Translations under genes and position numbers: made by a program
Assembly: GCA_028277965.1 (NCBI GenBank)
Contig: JANQFF010000131.1
Coordinates: 1 to 47,446, forward strand
Reading direction: 5' to 3'
Origin: Pseudomonadales bacterium
GTDB taxonomy: Bacteria; Pseudomonadota; Gammaproteobacteria; Pseudomonadales; Azotimanducaceae
DNA: 47,446 bases
Notes under the pieces: generated by a model
What the model saw: only the letters and a program-made list of their open reading frames with translations
What the model was told of the DNA's origin: nothing
The model's database searches: none
Shown here: positions 33,620 to 43,845 of the stretch, in pieces
Layout: each line of letters starts with the position of its first letter
Numbering within the stretch: the first letter of the stretch is position 1

Positions 33620-35187
33620 TCCCACTCGATTGTGGCCGGTGGTTTGCTGGATATGTCATAGACCACGCGGGAAACAGCGGATATCTCGTTGATGATCCGA
33701 CTCGAGACCCGCTCGATGAACTCGTATGGCAGTCGTGCGCTGCGGGCTGTCATGAAATCTATGGTCTCCACTGCACGCAGCGCAATGACGTTTTCGTAAC
33801 GCCGTGCATCTCCTACCACCCCCACCGATTTGACGGGAAGGTAGACCGCAAACGCCTGGCTCACCGAGTCGTACAGATCTGCTTCCCTCAGTTCCTCAAT
33901 GAAGATTGCATCTGCTTCCCGCAGAACGTCTGCGGCTTCACCAGAGACTTCGCCCAGAATCCGTACGCCCAGCCCCGGTCCGGGAAACGGATGGCGGTAA
34001 ACGAGAGACGGAGGCAGCCCGAGATGGATACCAATTCGCCGTACTTCGTCTTTAAACAGTTCCCGCAGAGGTTCGACCAGCGCTAGTGACATTCTTTCCG
34101 GCAAACCACCAACATTGTGGTGCGATTTGATGACGTGGGCTTTGCCGAACTTGGAAGCAGCTGATTCGATGACGTCCGGATAGATGGTTCCCTGCGCAAG
34201 CCACTTAACGCCGCTCAGGTTTTTTGCCTCCCTCTCGAACACGTCGATGAACGTGTTACCGATGATTTTTCGCTTCTCCTCAGGGTCGGCAACACCCTCG
34301 AGACCAGCCATAAATTCGTCCTGGGCGTGGATGGTTTTTATCTTGAGAGGGAGCACATTGCCAACTCCGGCAGAGACGGAAAAAGCGGCTTCAACTTCTG
34401 CTGCCTCATCCTTTCGCAACAGACCGTTGTCGACGAAAAGGCATGTCAGCTGATCCCCTATCGCTCTCGCCAGCAGTGCAGCGACAACCGAAGAGTCGAC
34501 CCCACCCGACAAGCCCAGCACAACCTGATCGTCACCCACCTGCTCACGCACCCGTGAAATCGCATCTTCAACGATGTTTGCGGCGGTCCAGGTACCGGAA
34601 CAGCCACAGACATCCCGCGAGAAGTGGTCGAGAATCCTGTCGCCGTGTTGCGTGTGCGTGACCTCGGGGTGGAACTGGAGCCCGTATAACCGACGGTCCG
34701 GATCTTCCATCGCCGCAATCGGCGCACTGCTGGTACTCGCGGTTACAACAAACCCCTCAGGAAGTTTTGTGACCTTGTCACCATGACTCATCCATACGTC
34801 AAGCGATTCCCCATTGGTGAGACCAAGGATCCCGCTGGGGTGCTCCGCGGAGATGTTTGCGTGCCCGAATTCACGCAGGTCAGATCCCTGCACTTCTCCT
34901 CCGAGCTGCTGCGCCATGGCCTGCATGCCGTAACAGATACCCAGGACCGGCACACCACGATCGAAAACATGGCTGCTGATACGGGGGGTTGTGTCTGCTG
35001 TCACGGTTTCCGGCCCGCCGGACAGGATGATGCCTGCCGGGTGGAAGTCCTCCAGGAAATCGTCCGGGATGTCGTAGGGATGAATCTCACAGTAGACTCC
35101 GCTCTCGCGCACGCGCCGGGCGATCAACTGTGTGTACTGGGAACCGAAATCGATGATCAGCAGCCGCTGATCGTGAATATCCACCAC
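33616..35187 (-). CDS. guaA: GMP synthase (glutamine-hydrolysing)
   Basis: A 523-residue GMP synthase: XMP + Gln + ATP to GMP. The glutaminase domain has [15 protein letters not shown]85 in [15 protein letters not shown] and the [10 protein letters not shown] His-Glu pair. The ATP pyrophosphatase domain has the PP-loop [16 protein letters not shown], and the C-terminal dimerisation domain has [16 protein letters not shown] and ends PPATIEWE. The start is one of two adjacent GTG codons (35187 or 35184). It is 24 bases downstream of guaB and overlaps tadA by ATGA, so guaB-guaA-tadA-purL is one transcript by spacing. Confidence 0.97.
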   Translation of the reverse strand: MVDIHDQRLLIIDFGSQYTQLIARRVRESGVYCEIHPYDIPDDFLEDFHPAGIILSGGPETVTADTTPRISSHVFDRGVPVLGICYGMQAMAQQLGGEVQGSDLREFGHANISAEHPSGILGLTNGESLDVWMSHGDKVTKLPEGFVVTASTSSAPIAAMEDPDRRLYGLQFHPEVTHTQHGDRILDHFSRDVCGCSGTWTAANIVEDAISRVREQVGDDQVVLGLSGGVDSSVVAALLARAIGDQLTCLFVDNGLLRKDEAAEVEAAFSVSAGVGNVLPLKIKTIHAQDEFMAGLEGVADPEEKRKIIGNTFIDVFEREAKNLSGVKWLAQGTIYPDVIESAASKFGKAHVIKSHHNVGGLPERMSLALVEPLRELFKDEVRRIGIHLGLPPSLVYRHPFPGPGLGVRILGEVSGEAADVLREADAIFIEELREADLYDSVSQAFAVYLPVKSVGVVGDARRYENVIALRAVETIDFMTARSARLPYEFIERVSSRIINEISAVSRVVYDISSKPPATIEWE

Positions 35188-35211
35188 TGCGTTTAGTGTC
35201 CTGGTCTTTTG

Positions 35212-36681
<1,470 letters not shown>

Positions 36682-36704
36682 TTATAGGACCCCACAAAAG
36701 CAGC

Positions 36705-36733
36705 ATTCTACTTTTGTCATCGACATAAGTAAA
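36705..36733 (-). promoter_or_regulatory. Predicted sigma-70 promoter of guaB
   Basis: On the minus strand TTTACT (36728-36733), a 17-base spacer and TAGAAT (36705-36710) match the -35 (4 of 6) and -10 (5 of 6) consensus. Transcription would begin near 36698, about 17 bases before the guaB ATG at 36681. No PurR-like palindrome was recognised in the 80-base divergent gap. Confidence 0.5.
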
Positions 36734-36761
36734 ATCGAGACACGTAATCAGCCATCTTACC

Positions 36762-38138
36762 GTGCCCGAAACTTACCCAAACTCAGCTGCTGCCCAGCCT
36801 TCTGCGCTATCCGTAAGCGAGCTCAATCGCCGAGCCCGGACCACCATCGAACAGCAATTCAACAGTGTCTGGGTCATTGGCGAGCTCTCCAACTTCGCCC
36901 GGCCCCGCTCCGGTCACTGGTACTTCACACTGAAGGACGACAGAGCCCAGGTACGCTGCGCCATGTTTGCAAACCGCAACCGGGCGGTGCAGATGCAACC
37001 CGGAGACGGCCAGCTCGTCATCGTCCGAGGCAGGGTCAGTATTTACGAGGCCCGAGGTGAATTTCAGGTCATCATCGATCACATGGAAGGTGCTGGTGAA
37101 GGAGCTCTGCGTCAGGCCTTTGATCAACTCAAAGTCAAACTTGCAAGCGAAGGGCTCTTCGATGAAAGTCGGAAAACAGCCATCCCCGACGCACCTCGTC
37201 ACGTTGCCCTCATCACCTCACCCACAGGTGCCGCTATCCGTGACGTCCTGGCCGTCTGGAAACGGCGCTACCCCGGAATGCGAATCACGCTCGTGCCCGT
37301 CGCCGTCCAGGGGGAAAGCGCAGAGGCTGACATCCTCCAAGCGCTGGCTCAAATTCCCCGTTTGAACCCGGACGTGGTCCTCCTGACAAGAGGTGGCGGA
37401 AGCCTAGAAGACCTGTGGACGTTTAACCTGGAGAGCGTTGCCCGTGCGGTTGTTGATTGTCCTGTGCCACTGGTCTCCGCGGTGGGACACGAAATCGACT
37501 TTGCAATGACCGACTTCGTCGCTGACCTGCGCGCACCGACGCCGTCCGCAGCCGCGGAACTCATGGTTCCGGACTTGAGGGAAATCGAACAGAACCTCAC
37601 GCGTGTTGCCGGTCGCTTGCGGCTCGACATGGTGAGACGCCTTGAAAAGGAACATCTGGCACTGAGGAACATTGAGCTTCGAATCGTAAGCCCTGCCCGG
37701 GCAGTCGAACAGGCCAGCCAGCGGGTGGACGATCTGGGCAACCGCCTTCTGATGAACACGGCCCACACTATTGAACTGCATCGCGGGCAGCTTGAGCGGT
37801 TGGAAACAGCGCTGCACTCAAACGGTCCGGATAGTCGGTTGTCACTGGCATTCCAGAAGCTCAAGAGCATTCACCAGGCCATGCACACGGCCATGCACAA
37901 TTCGCTTATCCGCCGCAACGATCACCTGGGCCAGACAGCCCGACTCCTGGAGGGCGTAAGCCCATTGCCGACACTGAATCGTGGCTACGCGATTGTGCGC
38001 GATCGCGACAAAACCGTCGTTTCCACCGTGGCCGGGCTGAAACCCGGGACAATCCTCTCGACGCTGTTTGCAGACGGTGAGGTCGAGAGCGAGGTACGCG
38101 ATATTTCCACCGACCCACCTTTGGACCAACTCCTTTGA
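36762..38138 (+). CDS. xseA: Exodeoxyribonuclease VII large subunit
   Basis: A 458-residue XseA, the catalytic subunit of exonuclease VII, which trims single-stranded DNA ends. The N-terminal OB-fold has VSELNRRARTTIEQQF and VIGELSNFARPRSGHWYFTL; the catalytic domain has ALITSPTGAAIRDVL, LLTRGGGSLEDLWTFN and SAVGHEIDFAMTDFVADLRA with conserved His/Asp residues; a coiled-coil arm follows and the end is LPTLNRGYAIVRD. Start is GTG 36762. The small subunit xseB is not in the window. The stop overlaps the M23 peptidase start by TTGA. Confidence 0.96.
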   Translation: MPETYPNSAAAQPSALSVSELNRRARTTIEQQFNSVWVIGELSNFARPRSGHWYFTLKDDRAQVRCAMFANRNRAVQMQPGDGQLVIVRGRVSIYEARGEFQVIIDHMEGAGEGALRQAFDQLKVKLASEGLFDESRKTAIPDAPRHVALITSPTGAAIRDVLAVWKRRYPGMRITLVPVAVQGESAEADILQALAQIPRLNPDVVLLTRGGGSLEDLWTFNLESVARAVVDCPVPLVSAVGHEIDFAMTDFVADLRAPTPSAAAELMVPDLREIEQNLTRVAGRLRLDMVRRLEKEHLALRNIELRIVSPARAVEQASQRVDDLGNRLLMNTAHTIELHRGQLERLETALHSNGPDSRLSLAFQKLKSIHQAMHTAMHNSLIRRNDHLGQTARLLEGVSPLPTLNRGYAIVRDRDKTVVSTVAGLKPGTILSTLFADGEVESEVRDISTDPPLDQLL

Positions 38139-38929
38139 TAAAACGCTTTCTCTCCCTGCTCCTTGTTCTGATTTCTCCCTCAATCGCGTATGCCGAGGCG
38201 GTTCCCGGAGGCGTCTACACCTGGCCTCTTCCCACAGGGGCAGACAGCATCACGTTCAACGGCAAACCCGTCATGATTCACCGTGGTCATGCCCTGGTCG
38301 GGCTGCCTATCACCACAGAACCCGGGACCGCAACGCTCGCCTATGAGCTGGATGGCAATCCCGGTCAACACAATTTCGAGGTTGTCGCCAAAGCCTACAC
38401 AGAACAGCACATCCAGATCGAAAACCCGGCGATGGTGAATCCGCCAGCAGAGACGCTTGAGCGTATTCGTACCGAACTCTCCCTGCAGCGCTCGCTCTAT
38501 GCTCAATTTAATGAGCCCGTGATTTTTAACGCGTTCAGACAGCCTCTCGAGGGCCGTGTCTCCAGCCTCTACGGGCATCGCCGCTATTTCAATGGTCAGC
38601 CTCGAAGTCCCCATAGTGGCCTCGATCTTGCCGCTCCTGCAGGCACGCCGATCAGCGCTGCCGCCCCGGGTGTCGTCACCCTGGCCCGTGACCTTTATTT
38701 CAACGGATACACCGTCTTCCTGGACCACGGTCAGGGCCTGATCACCATGTACTGTCACATGCAGGAAATCCTGGTGAGCGAAGGTGACACCGTCGGCCCG
38801 GATGAAACGATTGGTCTTGTTGGTACTACAGGCCGTTCTACCGGCCCTCATCTGCACTGGTCGGTCAGTCTCAATGGGAACCGTGTCGACCCCCAGACGT
38901 TTATGGCGGTATTTAACGAGATTCAGTGA
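38135..38929 (+). CDS. M23 family metallopeptidase (exported)
   Basis: A 264-residue exported peptidase with a signal peptide (MIKRFLSLLLVLISPSIAYA) and a C-terminal LytM/M23 domain. Zinc ligands are H160 and D164 (PHSGLDLAAPAGTP) and H241 (GPHLHWS), with H208 (MYCHMQ) and H239 completing the active site. All are intact, so it is probably an active glycyl- or DD-endopeptidase acting on peptidoglycan. The N-terminal half (TWPLPTGADSITFNGKPV) is a beta-rich domain common to this branch. The start is TTG 38135, overlapping the xseA stop, since no ATG precedes the signal peptide. The xseA-M23 order is familiar in Pseudomonas-like genomes. Confidence 0.92.
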   Translation: MIKRFLSLLLVLISPSIAYAEAVPGGVYTWPLPTGADSITFNGKPVMIHRGHALVGLPITTEPGTATLAYELDGNPGQHNFEVVAKAYTEQHIQIENPAMVNPPAETLERIRTELSLQRSLYAQFNEPVIFNAFRQPLEGRVSSLYGHRRYFNGQPRSPHSGLDLAAPAGTPISAAAPGVVTLARDLYFNGYTVFLDHGQGLITMYCHMQEILVSEGDTVGPDETIGLVGTTGRSTGPHLHWSVSLNGNRVDPQTFMAVFNEIQ

Positions 38930-38979
38930 CCCAGTAATTTGCATTCAAGGCTGCGGTATCTACCCTTGATTTGCTTCAC

Positions 38980-39096
38980 GGCATCCATGCCGCACCACCC
39001 AAATGTTCGATGTAACCCCTGGGCTCGCATCACCGTTCGCGGCTAATACGCCGCTCTCTGCTCGCCCGTCCGGCGCTATGCGCCGGACCCACGATT
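38980..39096. repeat. Dispersed multi-hairpin repeat, copy B
   Basis: A 117-base copy of the repeat at 26803-26918, in the same orientation. It has three stems: CGGCAT/ATGCCG (38979-38992), GCGGC/GCCGC (39039-39054) and the perfect GTCCGGCGC/GCGCCGGAC (39068-39088). It fills the gap between the convergent M23 peptidase and der genes, and its last 21 bases lie inside the der reading frame: they encode the final codons (Ser-Gly-Ala) and the stop. Confidence 0.7.
39068..39088 (+). terminator. Possible terminator of the xseA-M23 transcript
   Basis: A perfect 9-base stem GTCCGGCGC/GCGCCGGAC with a three-base loop, followed after six bases by a run of five T. The T-run is slightly far from the stem for a textbook intrinsic terminator. 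The stem spans the der stop codon on the other strand. Confidence 0.4.
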
Positions 39097-40488
39097 TTTG
39101 CCCTTCTTGCGGTGTTTAATCACACGCCGGCGCTGCCGTTTCTGTCGGTCGGTCAATTCGTTACGACGCTTTGCAAACGGGTTTTCGCTTGATCGGAAAT
39201 CAAGCTCCACGGGATTTCCGACCAGGTCCAGCGCCTCGCGGAATCCGTTTTGCAGGTAACGACGGTAACTCGCAGGTAGTGAATCGAGCTGGTTACCGTG
39301 AATCGTGATGCGCGGTGGATGCTGCCCTGATCTCGTGGCAAGTTTCAGTTTGATCTGCCGGCCTCGGACAGCCGGCGGTGGGTGGGACCCAACAAGATTT
39401 TCCAGCAGCCGGGTCAGCATAGACGTCGTGACGTCGAATTCACCCGCTTCACACACGCGGTCAATTAATCCAAACAGGTCCCCAACACCAGTGCCGTGCA
39501 ATGCAGATATCCTCTGAAGGGGAATCCATGGGGCAAACCCGAGTTTCCTTTCTATGGTCTGCCGGACGTGATCGCGCGCCTCTTCACTCAGTCCGTCCCA
39601 CTTATTTACTACGGTGATCACCGCAGCACCAGCATTCAGGGCCAGTTCGAGAATGTGCAGATCCTGGTCTACTATGCCCTCACGTGCATCGACCACAAGC
39701 AGTACCACCTGCGCGCGCTGCATCGCATCGAGGGCTTTAACAACCGAGAACTTCTCGACTGTTTCTGACACTTTGCCTTTGCGGCGAACGCCAGCAGTAT
39801 CTATCAGGACATAATCTGTTCCATCGTGTTGAAACGGGATGTCGATAGCATCCCGGGTCGTTCCAGGCATATCGAACACGATCTGACGCTCTTCACCGAT
39901 CATCCGGTTTACCAGCGTGGATTTCCCCACGTTCGGTCGGCCAATCACCGCAACCTTGATGCCAGGCAGATCCTCGTTTTCCGCCTGAACATCCGCGTCT
40001 GCCGGACACATCTCGACCAGCCGTTCACGCAGTGCCTGCATACCACGTCCGTGGCTTGCAGAAACGAGGAGAGGCGTGTCGATCCCGAGTGAGCTGAACT
40101 CCGCCATCGCCTCGGCTTCCGATACCCCATCTATCTTGTTGATAACCGGCAGGCACGTGACACCGGAACGTCTGAGGTACCGGACAATCTCTTCATCCGC
40201 TGAGGTCATGCCATCGCGTCCATCGAGGAGAAGCACAACCAGGTCAGCTTCGAGGATCGCGGTGTCGGTTTGCCTGGCAAGTTCCTCAGCCATGGCGTGG
40301 TCACCAAAGAGCCCACCGGTATCGACGAGGACTGCCCGGCCCTCCCCAAGTGAAACGTACCCGTATCGACGATCGCGCGTGAGCCCCGGGACATCGGCAA
40401 CCAATGCATCCCGGCTGCCCGTCAGGCGGTTAAAAAGTGTGGATTTGCCGACGTTGGGTCGACCCACCAGAACAATGGTGGGAGGCAC
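39076..40488 (-). CDS. der: GTPase Der (EngA)
   Basis: A 470-residue essential GTPase with two tandem G domains, needed for 50S ribosome assembly. Each has a P-loop GRPNVGKST (first at residues 9-17; second near 183), DVPGLTRDR and DMPGTTRDA as switch II, and NKID/NKWD as G4. The C-terminal KH-like domain ends with a basic tail KRQRRRVIKHRKKGKNRGSG. Start is GTG 40488 with GAGGT inside the last bamB codons as ribosome site, two bases between genes. The final codons come from a repeat element. Confidence 0.97.
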   Translation of the reverse strand: MPPTIVLVGRPNVGKSTLFNRLTGSRDALVADVPGLTRDRRYGYVSLGEGRAVLVDTGGLFGDHAMAEELARQTDTAILEADLVVLLLDGRDGMTSADEEIVRYLRRSGVTCLPVINKIDGVSEAEAMAEFSSLGIDTPLLVSASHGRGMQALRERLVEMCPADADVQAENEDLPGIKVAVIGRPNVGKSTLVNRMIGEERQIVFDMPGTTRDAIDIPFQHDGTDYVLIDTAGVRRKGKVSETVEKFSVVKALDAMQRAQVVLLVVDAREGIVDQDLHILELALNAGAAVITVVNKWDGLSEEARDHVRQTIERKLGFAPWIPLQRISALHGTGVGDLFGLIDRVCEAGEFDVTTSMLTRLLENLVGSHPPPAVRGRQIKLKLATRSGQHPPRITIHGNQLDSLPASYRRYLQNGFREALDLVGNPVELDFRSSENPFAKRRNELTDRQKRQRRRVIKHRKKGKNRGSGA

Positions 40489-40490
40489 GA

Positions 40491-41738
40491 TTACCTCAAC
40501 TCGATTTCCAGGGCGTGAAGACCACCCGAGTTATCGAGCGCAAACAACGTGGCATCCTGATAGACAAAATGGCTGCGGATACCTTTGCCATCCAGCTTGC
40601 GGCGGCCAAGCAATCGTCCATCTCTTTGTGCAATGACATGCAGGTAACCATCTTCGTCTCCGAAGGCGATATAGTTCGAGAAAGCGATCGGAGAACTGAG
40701 TTTGCGGCGCTTGAAGCTTTCCTGCTTCCAGACAACCTCGCCGGTCTGCTGATCGATGGCGCTCACAATATCTTCTTCATCGACCACGTAGATCTGTCCG
40801 TAGCCTTCAGCGAGGTCGAGGTACGTCGATATCTCCTGCTCCCATCGCGGCCGGCCGTCACGGCGTGACAACCCTTTGACCCGTCCCTGAAAGGCGCCGA
40901 CATACACAGCGGAACCGGAAATCAACGGCCTCCCGTCAACATCCACCATCCGTTCGAGTTCCGAACGCCCCTCTGGAAGCATGACACGGTGTTCCCAGAT
41001 TGGTTCACCATTCTGAGCCCGAAGCGCGCTCAACTTACCGCTGGCAAAACCGGCATAGACGATCGAATCTTCCACAATTGGTGAACTGGTACCACGTAAC
41101 GTCAGCACGGGGACCTGATTGTCGAATGTCCAATTCACCTCACCCGTCTCTGCCTCAAGCGCCACCAGCCGCCCGTCAATGGTCTGTGCGAAGACAAGTC
41201 CTTCACCAGTACTTGGAACGCTGAGGACCTCACTGTCCAGTTGCGCGCGCCACACTTCCCTGCCATCGCTCACGTCCAGCGCAATAACCTCACCGAACGC
41301 GGTACCGAGGAGTGCCAGTCCGGCTCCAACACCGACCCCGCCGGTAACAAAGCTCGGATCGCGCCGGTCTATGAAATTGATACCGCTGAACCAGCCTTCA
41401 TCAAACTCATGGGTCTGTATTTTCCAGACCTGTTTGCCGGAAAACCGGTCCATCGCCACAACTGCGCCGTACCCGTCAGCAGCGATGATGCGATCGGCAA
41501 CGAGCCCCGGGGTGAGACGCAGGTACTTCTTGCCGAGACCCTCTCCTATGGAGCGCCGCCAGACACGGTTGATCCGGATCTCCTCGTCAAAACTGACGAG
41601 TTCAGCTGGCTCAAGGGGGTCGACTTCTTCCTCTTCACCTTCGATCCAGGGCAACCAGCTGAACCAGCTGCAACCAGCAACGAGGAACGCGCTGGCGAAC
41701 ACCGCCAGATATCGGGTTGTCGATTTAGCTGCCGTCAT
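40491..41738 (-). CDS. bamB: Outer membrane protein assembly factor BamB
   Basis: A 415-residue beta-propeller lipoprotein (VAGC lipobox, Cys 23) of the BAM complex, which inserts outer-membrane proteins; BamB binds BamA from the periplasmic side. PQQ-like repeats are visible: MDRFSGKQVWKIQTHEF, LDVSDGREVWRAQLD, LEAETGEVNWTFDNQ, ALRAQNGEPIWEHRV, IDQQTGEVVWKQESF. The stretch after Cys (SWFSWLPWIEGEEEEVD) is Trp- and Glu-rich. It overlaps yfgM by ATGA and der follows two bases downstream, as in many gammaproteobacteria. Confidence 0.96.
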   Translation of the reverse strand: MTAAKSTTRYLAVFASAFLVAGCSWFSWLPWIEGEEEEVDPLEPAELVSFDEEIRINRVWRRSIGEGLGKKYLRLTPGLVADRIIAADGYGAVVAMDRFSGKQVWKIQTHEFDEGWFSGINFIDRRDPSFVTGGVGVGAGLALLGTAFGEVIALDVSDGREVWRAQLDSEVLSVPSTGEGLVFAQTIDGRLVALEAETGEVNWTFDNQVPVLTLRGTSSPIVEDSIVYAGFASGKLSALRAQNGEPIWEHRVMLPEGRSELERMVDVDGRPLISGSAVYVGAFQGRVKGLSRRDGRPRWEQEISTYLDLAEGYGQIYVVDEEDIVSAIDQQTGEVVWKQESFKRRKLSSPIAFSNYIAFGDEDGYLHVIAQRDGRLLGRRKLDGKGIRSHFVYQDATLFALDNSGGLHALEIELR

Positions 41739-42475
41739 GGTTGATCTTCAGTTTCCGGTTCAGCGTCCCCGGTCTCATCAGCGTCGTTCCCGGCAAGTGT
41801 CTCTTCTGCCTCGCGGAGCGCTTCGCCCAGGGTATCTTCGAACGCCACGAACTGACCGTCGAACGCTGCTGTGTTATCTAGCTTCATTTGCAGAACCGGC
41901 CGAATTTCGCCTTCCCGCAACGCAGCCATCGCCGCCTCGTAAGAGGTATGCGCGGCTTCTACATTGCCCCGAGCGGTGTGTATGTCCCCCTGCGCCTCGA
42001 GGGCCCACGCAAGGTACCCGGGATTGCTCACCGCACCGAGAAGTTCCAGGGCTTCGCCCGTCCGGTCGAGGCCTTGTAGCACTTTTGCAAGGCGAATTCG
42101 GGCGAGGTCCACAAGCAGGTCTTCGCCGCTTCCCGAGACAACACCGGAGAGCTTGGACTCAGCCGTGGCAAGATCCCCGGCCTTGATGGCTCGCTTTGCC
42201 TGATCAAACAATACAAACATGTGATAGGTCGATCCGGCATACTCCTCTGCAAGCGATTCTGCCAATGCGTCCCGCGCGGTCTCGTCCGCATTCTGGTACT
42301 CGATATAGATCGTGGAAGCCGCTGACACCCGGTCTGCTTCCCACGAGTCGTAGAAACGCCAGCCGACAATCCCGGCAACAACAAGACCAACGGAAATCAA
42401 TACCGATGTTCCGTTTTCGTCCCACCAGGATTTGATCCGCGCTAACTGTTCTTCGTCGCTCAGATCTTCCGCCAC
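41735..42475 (-). CDS. yfgM: YfgM family tetratricopeptide-like membrane protein
   Basis: A 246-residue protein with a cytoplasmic N-terminus (LSDEEQLARIKSWWDENG), one transmembrane helix (about 24-39) and a periplasmic TPR-like domain (SAASTIYIEYQ, ALAESLAEEY, AKVLQGLDRTGEALELL). YfgM is an ancillary SecYEG subunit in E. coli, thought to hand proteins to periplasmic chaperones. The C-terminal tail is acidic (NDADETGDAEPETEDQP). It lies between hisS and bamB as usual; 110 bases separate it from hisS and no clear promoter was seen there. Confidence 0.93.
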   Translation of the reverse strand: MAEDLSDEEQLARIKSWWDENGTSVLISVGLVVAGIVGWRFYDSWEADRVSAASTIYIEYQNADETARDALAESLAEEYAGSTYHMFVLFDQAKRAIKAGDLATAESKLSGVVSGSGEDLLVDLARIRLAKVLQGLDRTGEALELLGAVSNPGYLAWALEAQGDIHTARGNVEAAHTSYEAAMAALREGEIRPVLQMKLDNTAAFDGQFVAFEDTLGEALREAEETLAGNDADETGDAEPETEDQP

Positions 42476-42585
42476 TGTTTCCTCATCATCATCTTGTTGT
42501 TGTATCTGGTTTGTATCGCGGGGCTAGACAGCCTCAAGAACCGGCGCGGATTTTCGCACAGATGTTGCGACATCCAAAACCCGCT

Positions 42586-43830
42586 CTAGCCGATGGCGGT
42601 CACCAGCTCCGACCGGGCAACGGTCTTCTGTTCACCGTCCACGAGGTGCTTGATTGTGACTGTGTCATTGCCGACTTCATCATCCCCAAGAATGATTGCC
42701 CATTCTGCACCACAATCATCTGCCCGCTTGAGCTGTTTTTTCAGCGCGCCGCCACCCATGTGTACTCGAACCGCAGCATCGGCTTCCCGCAATTCTCCGG
42801 CGACCGAAAAGGCGGCACCCAGTAAACCGTCGTGCATCCAGCAGACATAAACCTGGGCTGCACCCGCCGGTTCATCCTGATGCACCACCTCATGAAGGAG
42901 CTGAGTGCGGTCCACGCCAATCGAAAACCCGCATGCGGGGGTCGCGCGACCACCAAGACGCTCCACGAGGCCATCGTATCGGCCCCCACCACAGATTGTC
43001 CCCTGGGACCCCAGGTCTTCTGTAATCCACTCGAACACCGTGTGAGTGTAATAGTCGAGACCACGCACCAGCCGCGGATTCAGAACAAACTCGATTCCCC
43101 GACCTTCCAGCAGTACCTGCAGACCATCGAAGTGTTCACGCGCATCAGCGTCAACAAAATCCTGAAGAACAGGCGCGTGCTCGAGCAGCTTCTGCGTGCG
43201 ATCGTTTTTCGAATCGAGAATACGTAAAGGATTGCTTTCGAGTCGCCGCTGACTGTCAGGGTCGAGCTCGTTCCTGTAAGGCGTGAGATACGCAACCAGC
43301 GCGTCACGGTATGCCTGTCTGGCGCCTGCGCTCCCCAGTGTATTGAGTTCCAGCCTGACGTGACGCGTAATGCCTAGCCGTTCCCAGACATCTGCACACA
43401 AAGCGATCAGCTCGGCATCAATATCGGGTCCCGCAAAACCGAATGCCTCCGCACCCACCTGATTGAATTGGCGGTATCTGCCGCGCTGAGGCTTTTCGTA
43501 TCGGAACATCGGCCCGGAATAGAACACCCTCTGTGTCTGATTGAACAGTAAGCCGTTTTCCACCAGAGCGCGCACACAGCTGGCAGTTCCTTCCGGACGC
43601 AGCGACAAACTATCGCCGTTGCGATCCTCGAGGCTGTACATTTCTTTTTCGACGATGTCCGTCGCTTCTCCCACGCCACGGGCAAACAATTCAGTGAACT
43701 CCAGCACCGGAAGATACAGTTCTTCGTAAGCGTACCCATCGAGCACCTTGCGGATGGCCGATTCCACCAACCGCCACCGCCTCGCTTCCGCGGGCAAAAC
43801 ATCGCGCATACCGCGCACCGCCTGAACCAT
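42586..43830 (-). CDS. hisS: Histidyl-tRNA synthetase
   Basis: A 414-residue class II synthetase. Motif 1 region is AIRKVLDGYAYEELYLP, motif 2 GPMFRYEKPQRGRYRQFNQ with the FRxE, then the His-specific RGLDYYTHTVFEW and motif 3 in GFSIGVDRTQLL. RPEGTASCVRALVENG is also diagnostic. The C-terminal anticodon domain contains VHMGGGALKKQLKRADD. Start ATG 43830 has AGGGG upstream. It follows rodZ by 15 bases: ispG, which commonly sits between them, is not present. Confidence 0.97.
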   Translation of the reverse strand: MVQAVRGMRDVLPAEARRWRLVESAIRKVLDGYAYEELYLPVLEFTELFARGVGEATDIVEKEMYSLEDRNGDSLSLRPEGTASCVRALVENGLLFNQTQRVFYSGPMFRYEKPQRGRYRQFNQVGAEAFGFAGPDIDAELIALCADVWERLGITRHVRLELNTLGSAGARQAYRDALVAYLTPYRNELDPDSQRRLESNPLRILDSKNDRTQKLLEHAPVLQDFVDADAREHFDGLQVLLEGRGIEFVLNPRLVRGLDYYTHTVFEWITEDLGSQGTICGGGRYDGLVERLGGRATPACGFSIGVDRTQLLHEVVHQDEPAGAAQVYVCWMHDGLLGAAFSVAGELREADAAVRVHMGGGALKKQLKRADDCGAEWAIILGDDEVGNDTVTIKHLVDGEQKTVARSELVTAIG

Positions 43831-43845
43831 GAATCAACCCCTGCG

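Noticed and set aside
41119-42186. Plus-strand open frame of 355 codons across bamB and yfgM
   Set aside because: Low-complexity Ser/Pro/Arg-rich product, antisense to two clear genes.
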